A stretch of DNA of 64,000 nucleotides. Origin: a virus. The notes under the pieces were generated by a model. The model had not been told where the DNA came from, did no database searches, and saw only the letters and a list, made by a program, of their open reading frames with translations. The first letter of the stretch is position 1. Each line of letters begins with the position of its first letter. Where the stretch lies: positions 1-64,000 of IMG/VR virus record IMGVR_UViG_3300030108_004965. One strand, 5' to 3'. The position numbers and the translations under genes are program-made. This document shows, piece after piece, positions 51,317 through 60,600 of the stretch.

Positions 51317-52557
51317 TCGAACTCCAGCACAACTTCTTCATCATCGCTTGGCTCTATCAAAGAACTATCAAAGCCCAAGACTGAGTCTACAAATAATTTA
51401 TACAATTTTTCGTCTGAAAATTTAACTTTATTTATCTCTTGTAATTCTGTTGCAAGGTTTTTTGCTTCATCCCAGTTTTCATAAACTTTTCTAATTGATT
51501 CTTTATACGAGGATTCTTTTGCATTCGCCCATTGAGAATCAGCCTCTATTACACCTTGCCAAACAGCAGAAGGTTGGACTTGTTCAATTGTGAAACCAAC
51601 ATTAGTAAAATAATCTTTTCCTTCATGGGTTAAAAAATCTGTTTGACCAGACCAGCCAACGGTCACAACCGGAAGTGCCTCTCTCGACGCTTCAAACAAA
51701 GGTAATCCAAAGCCCTCACCGTGTGCAATGTTGACAAGTGCCTTTACTTTTTGGTTTGTATAGAGGCTGGCCATTTGTCCACTAGACAAATCCCCATGTA
51801 ATAAATGTACTTTACATTTTCGATCTTTATAATTGCTCAAAAGGTTTTTCAGAGAGTTCTCAGTTACTTCAAGATCCATGACTGAATTTCCTCTCATATT
51901 TGTCTTGATTATCAATCCAACATCATCATTCAGAAATTCTTCAACCCACCAACATATTGTGTTTTCAAAGTTTTTTCTTGGACTTATTTGAGAACACACA
52001 ACAAAATTGAAATCCTGTGGTGGATCAAAGCCCGGGATAGCCTCCGGAGTTGCTCTAGGGGTGGTTTCCCATACAACTTCGACAGGGGTTTCCAATTTAT
52101 AATCAGTCTCTTCTTTTGTTTGATTGTTGATTGCTTTAGCAACTGTTAACTCATAGGTTTCTTTTGCGTGGTTAGATACCACTAAAATTTTATCAACCTG
52201 TTCATTTCCTTTTTGGAGCCACTGTGGTGCAACACGATCAGTTTCTATGCCGGCTGTATATCCAATGTTAATAGGGCACAGTCTTTCAAATTCATTTGGG
52301 ATAGTAATCTGAAGGGAGATGTCTGGTTGTAACTCTTGTTGTTGTAACTTTATCTGTGTTTCTATTATTCTGGAGTCTAGCCAGACCCTAAATTCATCAT
52401 CTTCCCAAATCCAACCTGTTTGTCCCCAAGGGATTGGCTGAACGTAAATGTCAAACAAGTCTTCGCGAGATCTTAATGCTCGAATAGCAAACCTAGATTG
52501 TTCTCCGTAACCTGATTGACTTAAGCACGGTGCTCTTACAAATATCTTTTTTTTCAC
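51313..52557 (-). CDS. Glycosyltransferase, group 1 (GT4)
   Basis: A 414-residue GT-B protein. The N-terminal SQSGYGEQSRFAIRAL is the acceptor-domain loop, and ISPRKNFENTI with HGEGFGLPLFEA (about 277-295) forms the C-terminal donor site with the EGFGLPLFE motif (the E-x7-E equivalent). Start is GTG at 52557 (GTGA overlap; AGGAG six bases upstream). It is the second gene of the promoter-led operon. Sugar donor and acceptor unknown. Confidence 0.87.
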   Translation of the reverse strand: MKKKIFVRAPCLSQSGYGEQSRFAIRALRSREDLFDIYVQPIPWGQTGWIWEDDEFRVWLDSRIIETQIKLQQQELQPDISLQITIPNEFERLCPINIGYTAGIETDRVAPQWLQKGNEQVDKILVVSNHAKETYELTVAKAINNQTKEETDYKLETPVEVVWETTPRATPEAIPGFDPPQDFNFVVCSQISPRKNFENTICWWVEEFLNDDVGLIIKTNMRGNSVMDLEVTENSLKNLLSNYKDRKCKVHLLHGDLSSGQMASLYTNQKVKALVNIAHGEGFGLPLFEASREALPVVTVGWSGQTDFLTHEGKDYFTNVGFTIEQVQPSAVWQGVIEADSQWANAKESSYKESIRKVYENWDEAKNLATELQEINKVKFSDEKLYKLFVDSVLGFDSSLIEPSDDEEVVLEFD

Positions 52558-53819
52558 GCTATCTCCTTAAAAGTGATTCCATTATAATCTTTTCTAGTGT
52601 CCCAAGACCCTTCTTTTTCGTAAATCTCCAACATTAAATCAACCCAAGTGCTTTTAAAGTTTTCAAAACCATAATTTTTATGGGCATGAGCGAGGCCATT
52701 CGTTCCCATCTCTCTTCTTTCTTCATCGCTCAAACTGTACATGTTGTTCAAAGCGGAGATCACATGATCTTTTGACAATCTGTCTTCGTAAATGTAGGGA
52801 ACCTCTTGAGATCCAATTATTGCTTTTGATGTTGGGAACAAAGGGATACCAAATGGACCATTGTCGCCAATAATCTGCTCTTGAAGACCACCTGTCATAG
52901 TAGCAATTATCGGAACCCCGCAGTATAAAGACTCCAAAGTGGAAAGGCCAAAACCCTCAGCGTCTGAAATGTTGATTGTTACATCAGACATATTATAAAA
53001 GACATTCATGTTGTCTTTAGGTATCTTTGCTGTTGAGAACAGTACTTCTCTATTGTTTAGTCCTAGATGCTCTGCTATGTGCAGCAGGTCTTGTCCGTGG
53101 CCATCTTTAGGGTCTGTGTGCATCAGCAACATAACTTTGCCACTAAGGTCATTCTCTTTTACCCATTCTCCCCACCACCATAGAAGAGAACCTGATTGTT
53201 TTCTTCTGGCATTTCTGTTATTCCAAAAAACAATAAATTTGTCGAGATCTTCTTCTGGAAGGTTATTTGATCTTAATTCTTTTTTCTGCTCTGGTGTTGC
53301 CGGTCTAAAAATTTTCGGATCTACTGCATGGGGAACGTAACTGCATGATACTTCGGGCGAGACAGTTTTTACAATGTCGTGAGTAACTTTAGAAATGCAA
53401 GCAATATGATCATTAGAATCATAATATTTTTTATTAAAGAACGGAAACGGATAATTATCCCAGACATGATAATAAACAATTGGACACAATGGTCTAATTT
53501 CATTCTCAATAGACCACAGCCAACCGTAAAATCTTGGATCCGTCATCATCCACAACATGTCTATTTTTTCGTTTCTTATGATTGATCTGATCATTTCTTC
53601 CGTACCGTAACCATCGACCGGTATTATTTTCCAATCTTCGTTATAGGGGTCCACGAGCCTTGGTGTATAATCTTTATGTTTCATAGCACCACCCAATGAA
53701 ATCACTTGAAACTTTCCAGAATCTAAAAGAGACTGTATTACATAACCTGTTTGTGTTCCAACTCCTGATGGACTTAGTGGGTGATCACTTAGAGTTAGAA
53801 TCTTTATTTTCTTAGACAT
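52554..53819 (-). CDS. Glycosyltransferase, group 1 (GT4), first gene of the glycan operon
   Basis: A 421-residue GT-B protein. LSPSGVGTQTGYVIQSL near the N-terminus is the GT4 glycine-rich loop; FWNNRNARRKQSG (about 198-210) and DAEGFGLSTLESLYCGVP (about 285-302) are the donor-binding segments with paired Glu. It is the first gene after a strong sigma70-like promoter (53847-53875) and has AAGGA seven bases before the ATG at 53819. A DNA or protein acceptor is possible. It cannot be read from the sequence. Confidence 0.87.
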   Translation of the reverse strand: MSKKIKILTLSDHPLSPSGVGTQTGYVIQSLLDSGKFQVISLGGAMKHKDYTPRLVDPYNEDWKIIPVDGYGTEEMIRSIIRNEKIDMLWMMTDPRFYGWLWSIENEIRPLCPIVYYHVWDNYPFPFFNKKYYDSNDHIACISKVTHDIVKTVSPEVSCSYVPHAVDPKIFRPATPEQKKELRSNNLPEEDLDKFIVFWNNRNARRKQSGSLLWWWGEWVKENDLSGKVMLLMHTDPKDGHGQDLLHIAEHLGLNNREVLFSTAKIPKDNMNVFYNMSDVTINISDAEGFGLSTLESLYCGVPIIATMTGGLQEQIIGDNGPFGIPLFPTSKAIIGSQEVPYIYEDRLSKDHVISALNNMYSLSDEERREMGTNGLAHAHKNYGFENFKSTWVDLMLEIYEKEGSWDTRKDYNGITFKEIA

Positions 53820-53846
53820 ACGTATCCTTAATGTTATTTTACCTAT

Positions 53847-53875
53847 AATATAACACCAGAGAGATACGATGTCAA
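53847..53875 (-). promoter_or_regulatory. Sigma70-type promoter for the glycan operon
   Basis: On the minus strand TTGACA (53875-53870) is followed by a 17-base spacer and TATATT (53852-53847), close to the bacterial consensus. It sits in a 74-base AT-rich gap between hsp20 and the first glycosyltransferase gene, about 28 bases before that start codon. It predicts use of unmodified host polymerase, so the glycan operon would be expressed early or throughout infection. Nothing in the gap looks like a terminator. Confidence 0.75.
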
Positions 53876-53893
53876 GAAAAAAATAAAAAAATT

Positions 53894-54316
53894 TTAATTT
53901 ATTTTAATAATAGTGGGTGTAGTGCCCAATAATTGGGGAATTTCCACAGATAAAAGACCGTTAATAAAGGTCGCTTTTGCTCTTGGAAGGTCAAGTTTGT
54001 TCTGATAATCAGTAAACACCTTGGAGAAAGACCGCTTTGCAATCCTTCTATTGGCTTCTTTGCTTTGATTTACACTATCGCAAGAAATTTTGATGTTATT
54101 GTCTTGAACTTCAATGTTTATATCATCCTCCGAGAATCCGGCAAGAGCCATCTGGATTACTTGGCTTCCGTCGTCATTTTGAAAGATGTCGGTTACAGGG
54201 TAACCTTCTGTTGATCGCTTAATGTATGGTCGAGGATCATTAAAAAATTGATCAAATAGTTGATCGAACGCGGTTCTACCCAATACCGCAGGGGTTCTCA
54301 TTATTATATTAGTCAT
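53894..54316 (-). CDS. Hsp20/alpha-crystallin small heat-shock protein
   Basis: A 140-residue protein. YPVTDIFQNDDGSQVIQMALAGFSEDDINIEVQDN is the alpha-crystallin core opening (with the A-G-F/x-ED element), and the later RSFSKVFTDYQNKLDLP and ATFINGLLSVEIP complete it (GxLxVxxP). A C-terminal I-x-I motif (IIKIN) is partly kept. Such sHSPs hold unfolding proteins and occur in marine T4-like phages. AGGAG precedes the ATG by 7 bases. It has its own 78-base upstream gap with a hairpin. The downstream gap carries a promoter for the next operon. Confidence 0.9.
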   Translation of the reverse strand: MTNIIMRTPAVLGRTAFDQLFDQFFNDPRPYIKRSTEGYPVTDIFQNDDGSQVIQMALAGFSEDDINIEVQDNNIKISCDSVNQSKEANRRIAKRSFSKVFTDYQNKLDLPRAKATFINGLLSVEIPQLLGTTPTIIKIN

Positions 54317-54351
54317 TATATTTCTCCTAAATTAGCAAGTTTTTGACTTAT

Positions 54352-54374
54352 GTATGGCCCAGTTGGCGCCATAC
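54352..54374. other. Inverted repeat (hairpin) upstream of hsp20
   Basis: GTATGGC (54352-54358) and GCCATAC (54368-54374) are a perfect 7-base inverted repeat. The inner bases CCA and TGG extend the stem with one unpaired C. It lies in the gap between the nuclease stop and the hsp20 ATG, about 36 bases before that ATG, and does not cover the AGGAG site. It has no T-tract on either side, so it is not a standard terminator. It might be an operator or mRNA-processing/stability element. Confidence 0.4.
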
Positions 54375-54394
54375 TATAATTATAATCGCAAAAT

Positions 54395-55168
54395 TTATTT
54401 GCAATGTTCTGTTTGATAAAATTCACATTTAGAGCAGGATTTCCTGTTTTTTACTTTTAATCCTGCCTTGATAGATCTGCATCCATCTGTTAAAAGTTTC
54501 ATAGCATTATTGGTCTTTCTTGTTCCGGAAGTTACTCGAAATATTTCAACCCGATCTTTTTTAGCCGTTCTTTTTAGGAGACCAAAATGAGTCTCAACAT
54601 TTTTTGGATCAATACCATGTTTCTCACAGAAAAACTTCTTATACAGGGTCAACTGATAGGTCACAAGACGTTCGGATCTCTTTTCAGCATCCCAACCCCA
54701 TGAGCAACTCTTCCAATCCAAAATGTGATACTTACCGTCCTCAGTTTTGATTACTAAATCTATAAATCCTTTGAGGTGCCACTTGTATTTTAATTCTCCT
54801 ATTGTTTGGTAAAGTTTTTCTTCCGTCGAAAAAACTTCATAAGATCCAAAGTGCTTTTTAAGTTGTGGAAAAACAGAAGGGGAAATTTCTCTCCCCTGCT
54901 GTCGCATATCTTTGATCAATTGGTTGTCGGGTTTTTCTTCCAGTTTCTTTAGTTCAACAAGAAATGCTAAATCAAAATGCTCATCGTAGTCAATCGGATC
55001 TAATTCGCCTTTTGCTATAAATTCACATACACTGTGGATTGCAGTCCCAAATGCAGTGAAAGCATTACCGGTAAACCCGTTAATGCCATCTATGTATTTT
55101 AGTTTATGTTTGAATGGGCATTCGGCCCACGTTTTCAACTCTGAAAACGAAATGTGTTGTTTTGTCAT
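54395..55168 (-). CDS. PD-(D/E)XK nuclease with Fe-S cysteines, Cas4/RecB-like
   Basis: A 257-residue nuclease. H45 (GTAIH), D137 (GFIDLVI) and D151-x-K153 (LDWKS) are catalytic, with Q172 in YQLTLY. C17 near the N-terminus and C245, C248, C256 at the C-terminus would hold a [4Fe-4S] cluster, the arrangement of Cas4 and AddB-type exonucleases. It could degrade or process DNA ends in phage replication, recombination or host-DNA breakdown. No Cas1/Cas2 or CRISPR array lies in the window. Its ATG overlaps the stop of the peptidase gene as TAATG. Confidence 0.88.
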   Translation of the reverse strand: MTKQHISFSELKTWAECPFKHKLKYIDGINGFTGNAFTAFGTAIHSVCEFIAKGELDPIDYDEHFDLAFLVELKKLEEKPDNQLIKDMRQQGREISPSVFPQLKKHFGSYEVFSTEEKLYQTIGELKYKWHLKGFIDLVIKTEDGKYHILDWKSCSWGWDAEKRSERLVTYQLTLYKKFFCEKHGIDPKNVETHFGLLKRTAKKDRVEIFRVTSGTRKTNNAMKLLTDGCRSIKAGLKVKNRKSCSKCEFYQTEHCK

Positions 55169-55833
55169 TAGTCCTCCAAATGAACAAGTGTGTCAATTAC
55201 CCCAAACAAAACAGGGCTTAATTGCTTTAATAATTCTTTGTCTCCAATAAAATATTCCTCAAAACCTCGAGCAAAATATTCACTTACAGATGTCGCTGCG
55301 TATCCAGACACAAAGATGTTTGCGACTATTTGATTAAGGATTTCATACCCGATTGTCTTGTAGAGAAAATCATCTATCTCTCTGTTATAATCAATGTCGC
55401 TCAAAAAGTTTTTTGGTACATCGTACATGTCTTGAATTATTGTATGTAGATTTTTTCTTTTTGCTTTGAACTCTCTCTGTAGGCTTCCTGTTCCATAAAT
55501 TATTTCTTCATTATTTTTTTCAACTGCGTGAGCCAATTCGTGTATGATGTCATCAATCATATCCATTTCATCGTCCTGATCATTAGTTACATAAATCGCG
55601 CCATCTTCGTAGTAGGCATTGATTTCTCTTTTCTTCATTTCCGGAAACTGTCCTACATAAATTATGTCAACATTTCTTGTAAAAGAAAATGGAACTCTTG
55701 CACTTATGTAGTTAAAGACAAAGTCAGGGTCAACATCATCTGGTAACCTATCTTTTATGTAAACATCTACACCACTGAGATTATACATGTCTTTCATTCT
55801 CCTACCTTTTTTGGCTGATTCTTCAATCCACAT
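55168..55833 (-). CDS. Putative HExxH zinc metallopeptidase
   Basis: A 221-residue protein with HELAH at 98-102 (H98, E99, H102) and a downstream SEYFARGFEEYF at about 184-195 whose Glu (E185 or E192) could be the third ligand, as in gluzincins and lethal-factor-like peptidases. The surrounding sequence does not match a family I can name. It is the first gene after a promoter and has AAGGA nine bases before the ATG at 55833. It is coupled to the nuclease gene. Substrate unknown; it could process phage or host proteins. An internal ATG (residue 13) is an alternative start. Confidence 0.75.
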   Translation of the reverse strand: MWIEESAKKGRRMKDMYNLSGVDVYIKDRLPDDVDPDFVFNYISARVPFSFTRNVDIIYVGQFPEMKKREINAYYEDGAIYVTNDQDDEMDMIDDIIHELAHAVEKNNEEIIYGTGSLQREFKAKRKNLHTIIQDMYDVPKNFLSDIDYNREIDDFLYKTIGYEILNQIVANIFVSGYAATSVSEYFARGFEEYFIGDKELLKQLSPVLFGVIDTLVHLED

Positions 55834-55860
55834 AAGTTTTATTCCTTGTTAATTATTATC

Positions 55861-55889
55861 AATATAACATAGGGGAAGAAGTTTGTCAA
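55861..55889 (-). promoter_or_regulatory. Sigma70-type promoter for the peptidase/nuclease operon
   Basis: TTGACA (55889-55884) is followed by a 17-base spacer and TATATT (55866-55861) on the minus strand, the same boxes and spacing as the promoter before the glycan operon. It lies in the 57-base gap before the peptidase gene, about 28 bases from its start codon. The match to the host housekeeping consensus suggests early expression. Confidence 0.75.
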
Positions 55890-55890
55890 A

Positions 55891-56310
55891 TTATTTATTA
55901 GTCTTCATAATCCAATCAGCAATTGGCAATACCACATTCCAGTTTTGATTTGGGTTTTTCATGTGATGCTTCCAATGCCAGTTTTGGTATTTTTTTGCCC
56001 ACGACGGATTCCTATGTCCTAAATTGTGCAAGATAATAAAAGCTATTGCATAGACAACTGTAGCACAATAGAACATAGGACTAATAAGGATAATAGGCAA
56101 ATGGACAGCGCTAAGGAATAATAAGCCAATTGTTTCCCGCCTAGAAAATTGATTATCGTAGAAATTATTTTTGATACAGTCTGCATGGTGTTCCCTCAAA
56201 TGAAATGCCCAAAAACTACCTCTTTTTTTTCCGAGTTCATGAAATAATTTCTTGTGAACCCACCACTCTAAAAAACTTGCATAAACTGTTCCAAAAATAA
56301 ATCCTATCAT
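55891..56310 (-). CDS. Fatty-acid hydroxylase/sterol-desaturase-like membrane protein
   Basis: A 139-residue protein with hydrophobic stretches at about 2-17, 62-80 and 81-96. It carries the histidine clusters of the di-iron membrane hydroxylase family: H19-x4-H24, H37-x3-H41-H42 (HLREHHAD), H95-x3-H99 (HNLGH) and H112-x2-H115-H116 (HWKHH). Members hydroxylate lipids, sterols or carotenoids. At 139 residues it is compact. Its ATG overlaps the phoH stop by ATGA, so it is part of that operon. The substrate could be a host membrane lipid. Confidence 0.82.
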   Translation of the reverse strand: MIGFIFGTVYASFLEWWVHKKLFHELGKKRGSFWAFHLREHHADCIKNNFYDNQFSRRETIGLLFLSAVHLPIILISPMFYCATVVYAIAFIILHNLGHRNPSWAKKYQNWHWKHHMKNPNQNWNVVLPIADWIMKTNK

Positions 56311-57650
56311 AATAATTTAGCGGCGGCGGTAGCCAACTTTGAGCGCTCTCCTTTTCTGAATGTTATGTGACCCGCCAGTTCGCTTTCTTTGAACTTCTCA
56401 ACAGCATATGTCAAACCGTTGCTTGTTTCGTTTGTGTAAACATTGTCAATTTGCTCGATGTCCCCAGTTAAAACAATCTTTGTGTTCTCGCCAATTCGAG
56501 TGATAATCGTCTTGACTTCGTGTGCCGTTAAGTTTTGGGCCTCATCTATAATTACAAACGCATTAGAAATTGACCGGCCTCTTATGTAAGTTAATGCCTC
56601 TACCTCGATTTTCCCTTTCTCCACATAAGCCTCTAACATCGTTCTATCGTCTCCCATGAGGTGACGGATGTTATCCTGAATGGGCTTTAACCACGGTAGC
56701 ATTTTTTCTTCCATTGTGCCGGGGAGAAACCCTATGTCTTTCCCTAAGGGCTGTACCGGTCTAGAGATGATAATTCGGCGATATTGGTCCCCTTTACCGC
56801 CCAGACCCTGCTCTAATCCAGCAGCAATGGCCATCAGCGTTTTTCCAGACCCCGCTTTACCGATCAAAGAGACCAAAGGGATTTCATCGTCGAACAAAAG
56901 ATCGAACGCAAAGGACTGCTCTTTGTTTCTAGGGTGCACTCCCCACATCAATTCATTTTTTAAATCTCTTATGTGTCGCAAAGGTTTTGAATACTCAGTA
57001 AATCTAGACAAGGCCGTCTTTTTTTCATTACTTGAAGCAACCAGCATAACAAACTCATTTGGGTAAAGTTTTATATTTTGTTCTATGCACAGTTCTTCAT
57101 CCAAATATACATCATCTCCGAGGTAAAATTGGTTCACTTGTTCTTCATCCACAAGAAGTTTTGTAAAACCTTCATAGATTTTATCAGCATCATCAACAAC
57201 TTTTGAATTTGAATAATCTTCGGTTAACAAACCAAGAGAATCCGCCACAACCCTCATATTGATATCCCTAGATACCACTATTGTTTTTCTTTTTGGATTT
57301 TCTGTTTTAATTGTTAATGCTGTTGCAAGAATGATGTGATCAGACATCTTGTGAGACAGGTCTCTTGGAAGCTCGTTAAAGGCTATTTCAGACGCTTTAA
57401 TTACACGAAGCACTCCTAACCCCTTTGCGATACGAACACCTCTAGAAAGGCTACCAGCGAGCCTCAGAGCATCAAAGTTTCTTATTGCTTGTCTAGCATG
57501 GTGACCGACAGAGTCCTGTCGCTTCTTGTGGAGGTCAATTTCCTCAAGGACTTTTAGTGGAACAATTATGTCATTGTTCTGGAATTTATAGATACAATTT
57601 GAATCTGTTAGAAATACACTTGTATCTATAATAAAATTCTTTTTAGCCAT
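56307..57650 (-). CDS. phoH: PIN-PhoH protein (PhoH2-like ATPase)
   Basis: A 447-residue protein. Residues 1-140 are a PIN domain (acidic D9 in FIIDTSVFL, and IVVSRDINMRVVAD at about 125-140). Residues 250-447 form the PhoH ATPase: Walker A GKAGSGKT (about 261-268), SRPVQPLGKDIGFLPGTMEEKM, Walker B FVIIDEAQN (about 365-373) and LTGDIEQID. This is the PhoH2 layout, a PIN-type RNase linked to an RNA helicase-like ATPase. PhoH genes are very common in marine phages. Its ATG overlaps the previous stop by 8 bases. Confidence 0.93.
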   Translation of the reverse strand: MAKKNFIIDTSVFLTDSNCIYKFQNNDIIVPLKVLEEIDLHKKRQDSVGHHARQAIRNFDALRLAGSLSRGVRIAKGLGVLRVIKASEIAFNELPRDLSHKMSDHIILATALTIKTENPKRKTIVVSRDINMRVVADSLGLLTEDYSNSKVVDDADKIYEGFTKLLVDEEQVNQFYLGDDVYLDEELCIEQNIKLYPNEFVMLVASSNEKKTALSRFTEYSKPLRHIRDLKNELMWGVHPRNKEQSFAFDLLFDDEIPLVSLIGKAGSGKTLMAIAAGLEQGLGGKGDQYRRIIISRPVQPLGKDIGFLPGTMEEKMLPWLKPIQDNIRHLMGDDRTMLEAYVEKGKIEVEALTYIRGRSISNAFVIIDEAQNLTAHEVKTIITRIGENTKIVLTGDIEQIDNVYTNETSNGLTYAVEKFKESELAGHITFRKGERSKLATAAAKLL

Positions 57651-60600
57651 CTCTTCCCCTGAGCATCTGCTCGATTATTGGTTTTAATTTATTTACTAGT
57701 TGCTCTTCTATACTTTCTCTTCCTTCAAGTGCTGCCTCTAGAGGATCTTTTTTATCGTCCTTCATAATTTTATACAAAGTTCTTATTTTTTGACTTTTAT
57801 TTTTTTCTTGACCTATAGAAATGAACTCTATTATAATATTGAATTCTGAATTTTTAAACTCTGCTATTGATTCGGTTTTTATTTCGCCCATCAAAACAAT
57901 CTGACCGACAACTGGTACGATTTCTGATATCATTTCCATCTCAGTATTTTTATTTTCTTGATAATAAAAATTTAAAGGCTCATCAGAAAGGCCAGCTTCA
58001 TTGTTATAATCCATCACAGCCTTAAAAATTCCTAAAAGTGAATCTTCAATTTTTTTATTTGCTTGTGTTTGTTCTTCCGGTTTGACATATGCTGTTGAGG
58101 AAACGAAAAGCGTACGAAGATCACTTGAAAATCTTTGTTTTATCTCTTCGATTTCATTTTGTGGCTCATCATCATCAACGCCCAATGCTTTATCTAAAGA
58201 ATCAACATAATCTTCTTCACCTGCGGGGTTTAAAGATGAGGAAAGATCATCATAAAGATCTACAAAGGTATTAGCCATTCTTTTTACATTCCCAAATACT
58301 TTGTTACTCAAATCTTTTGTTAAAGTACTGTAGGTATCTTTCAATTTATCAAATTTTTCTTGATAATCCCTGATAGAATCCGCTAAATTTTCTTCCAATT
58401 CCAAATCTTTGGATACAGAATTTTCATCCTCCACGAAGGACTTAAGTTTTTCATATACTTCTTTTTTATCTTCTAAGAACTTCCCTATGTCTCCAATCAA
58501 ATCTGGGTCTTCAAAATCATCAGATACCGCTGTTGGATCTTCGATCGGTGTTGCATAATCTCCTAAATCTGGGCTCCAATCTTCTAGTTTTTCATAAGCA
58601 CTTAGGAATTTCTTTAGGGCATCACTGGTTGGCTTGTCCATCCCAGCATCATATAACGAGATAACCTCTTCAATTTCATCAATAATCTCTTTCTTGTATT
58701 TTCCAATATCTTCATTTAGTGCCATCTCTCGAGTATAAGCAATGACAAGTTCATCAATCTCTTTGTTTGTCTTTAGCTCATCGCTTTCAAGTCTTTCGAT
58801 CAAATCCTTAAGATTATTGATTTTTGCTTCATACTTTTCAAACTCATCTTGAATTTCTTGTGGTGATAACTGCGGTTCATCAGAAAGCTCTGGTTCTACT
58901 TGATCTGTTGTCAAGGTATTTTGTTCCGGATTAGCGTCCTTCATAATTTTCTTGTCTTTTTTGGTGATCTTTGAAGGAATGTCAAACTTGTCCGCTATTA
59001 TGCTTGCCAACTCTTCTAGAGAAAGTGCTGCATCGCTGATTTGTTGAGGAGCAATTGACTGATCTTTGACTGTCATAAAGATGTCTCGCAAAACTTTAGA
59101 GAAAACTTTGATACTGCTTTCTAATTCTTCGATTGCATCATTCAAAGAAACTATTTGACCACCAGAACTAAGTCTTGTTCTAGGGAAATAAGGAACAATC
59201 TCTTTCGCCAAATCATACATTTCTTTGGCAACTTGCTTTGCTTTCGCATCGTTCCCAGATTCCATAGAAGGCTTTAGGCTTTTTACATATAAATTGCCAG
59301 TTTTATTAAAGAAATTCTCTACATTCCTGATTTTTTCTTTTCTGTCCACGTCACCTTCTTGTTCTTGGAGTTCCACTCCTTCGCCTGCTTCTGCTTCATA
59401 CTTCTGGTATGCTTTCAATAATTCATGCACAAGTCTTGCAAGGTGTGTTTGTACGTGACCCAAGATTGTATTTAGTGATTTTTCTAAACTTGTTCCATCA
59501 AATCTTTTGTTGGCGCTTGTTCTTGTTGCAGACTTTTCATATTCTTTTGCAATTCTTTTTGTTCTTGTAAGAAGATCTGCCATTGCTGATAGTTCTCTTT
59601 TAAGGGTAACCTTTTCGTTTCTATTGAACTCAAATTCTTCAACGGGGGCACTATCTCCTTGGACTCTTCTTTTCATCTTGTTTATTCTAGATGTAATGTC
59701 ATCGGAGGTATCCGAAAATCCTTTCTTAAATGCTTCTTTGCCCTTCTTGACAAGATCACCTACTGCTTCTGGTAATTCCTTAGGTTCAGTTGAGGGTTCT
59801 GTGGCTTCCTCATCTGGAGCCGGTGATTCTGGTCTTTCTGCTCTTGAGGGTTCAGCGTTTGTTAGCGCCGCTTGCTCTCCATCCGAGTCTCCCATTTTTC
59901 CTTTAATAATATCATCAAGATTTTTTACTAAATCGCGCAACATCATTCCTTGCGCAGATAGAAAAATTTGTTTCATAAAAGATGAGCCTTCTCCTTGCCC
60001 ATAGAAATTATCCATCTGTTTGTAAATGGCTTCACCATATGCTTCGGCTGTTACATTTGGTGAATTGTCGCTGAAGTCTTCTTCAGGGTCTGCTTCGTTC
60101 TCTGCTTGTTCGACTTCTTGCTTTTGTTCATCTTTATCTACTTCGAGTTCATTCCCCCCAGTTGTCACTGTTTGGTCTGTTTGAGGATCTTTGTCCTTGT
60201 CATCATCCGTGCCGGTATCTGTGCCTGTACTAGAGTCTAGGGCTGGTCTTATCAGAGCAAGTTCTTGTTTAGCAAAAACTTTCCTGAACTCTGCTTGTGC
60301 TTCTTCATCTTTGATGAATCTTATAAGAGCCTGAATAGACTCATCGCCTAAAGTTTTCCAAAGCCATTTTTTACCTTCTCTGAATTGTTTTTCTGGAACG
60401 CTTGTGTCTCCGAATTCGTATTCATTCAGTCTTCCATCTCCAAATGGTTGCTCGAGGAAATAGATGAAATAGGCGAGAGCCCGTCTTGTTACCTCATCAT
60501 TTACTAGATCAAACAAAGGCCTGTATTTTTGCTTTCCTATGACTTTTTCCGCATTTTGTTCTGCTTCGGTCGGCTTGAAATATTCTTCATTGCCATCATC

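Noticed and set aside
52554-53819. Glycosyltransferases as DNA-glucosylating enzymes like those of T4
   Set aside because: No hydroxymethylase or other base-modifying gene is visible in the window, and the genes match general GT4 enzymes, so DNA as acceptor is only one option.
54395-55168. Cas4-like nuclease as a sign of a CRISPR system
   Set aside because: There is no repeat-spacer array and no Cas1 or Cas2 nearby. Stand-alone Cas4/RecB-like nucleases are common in phages.
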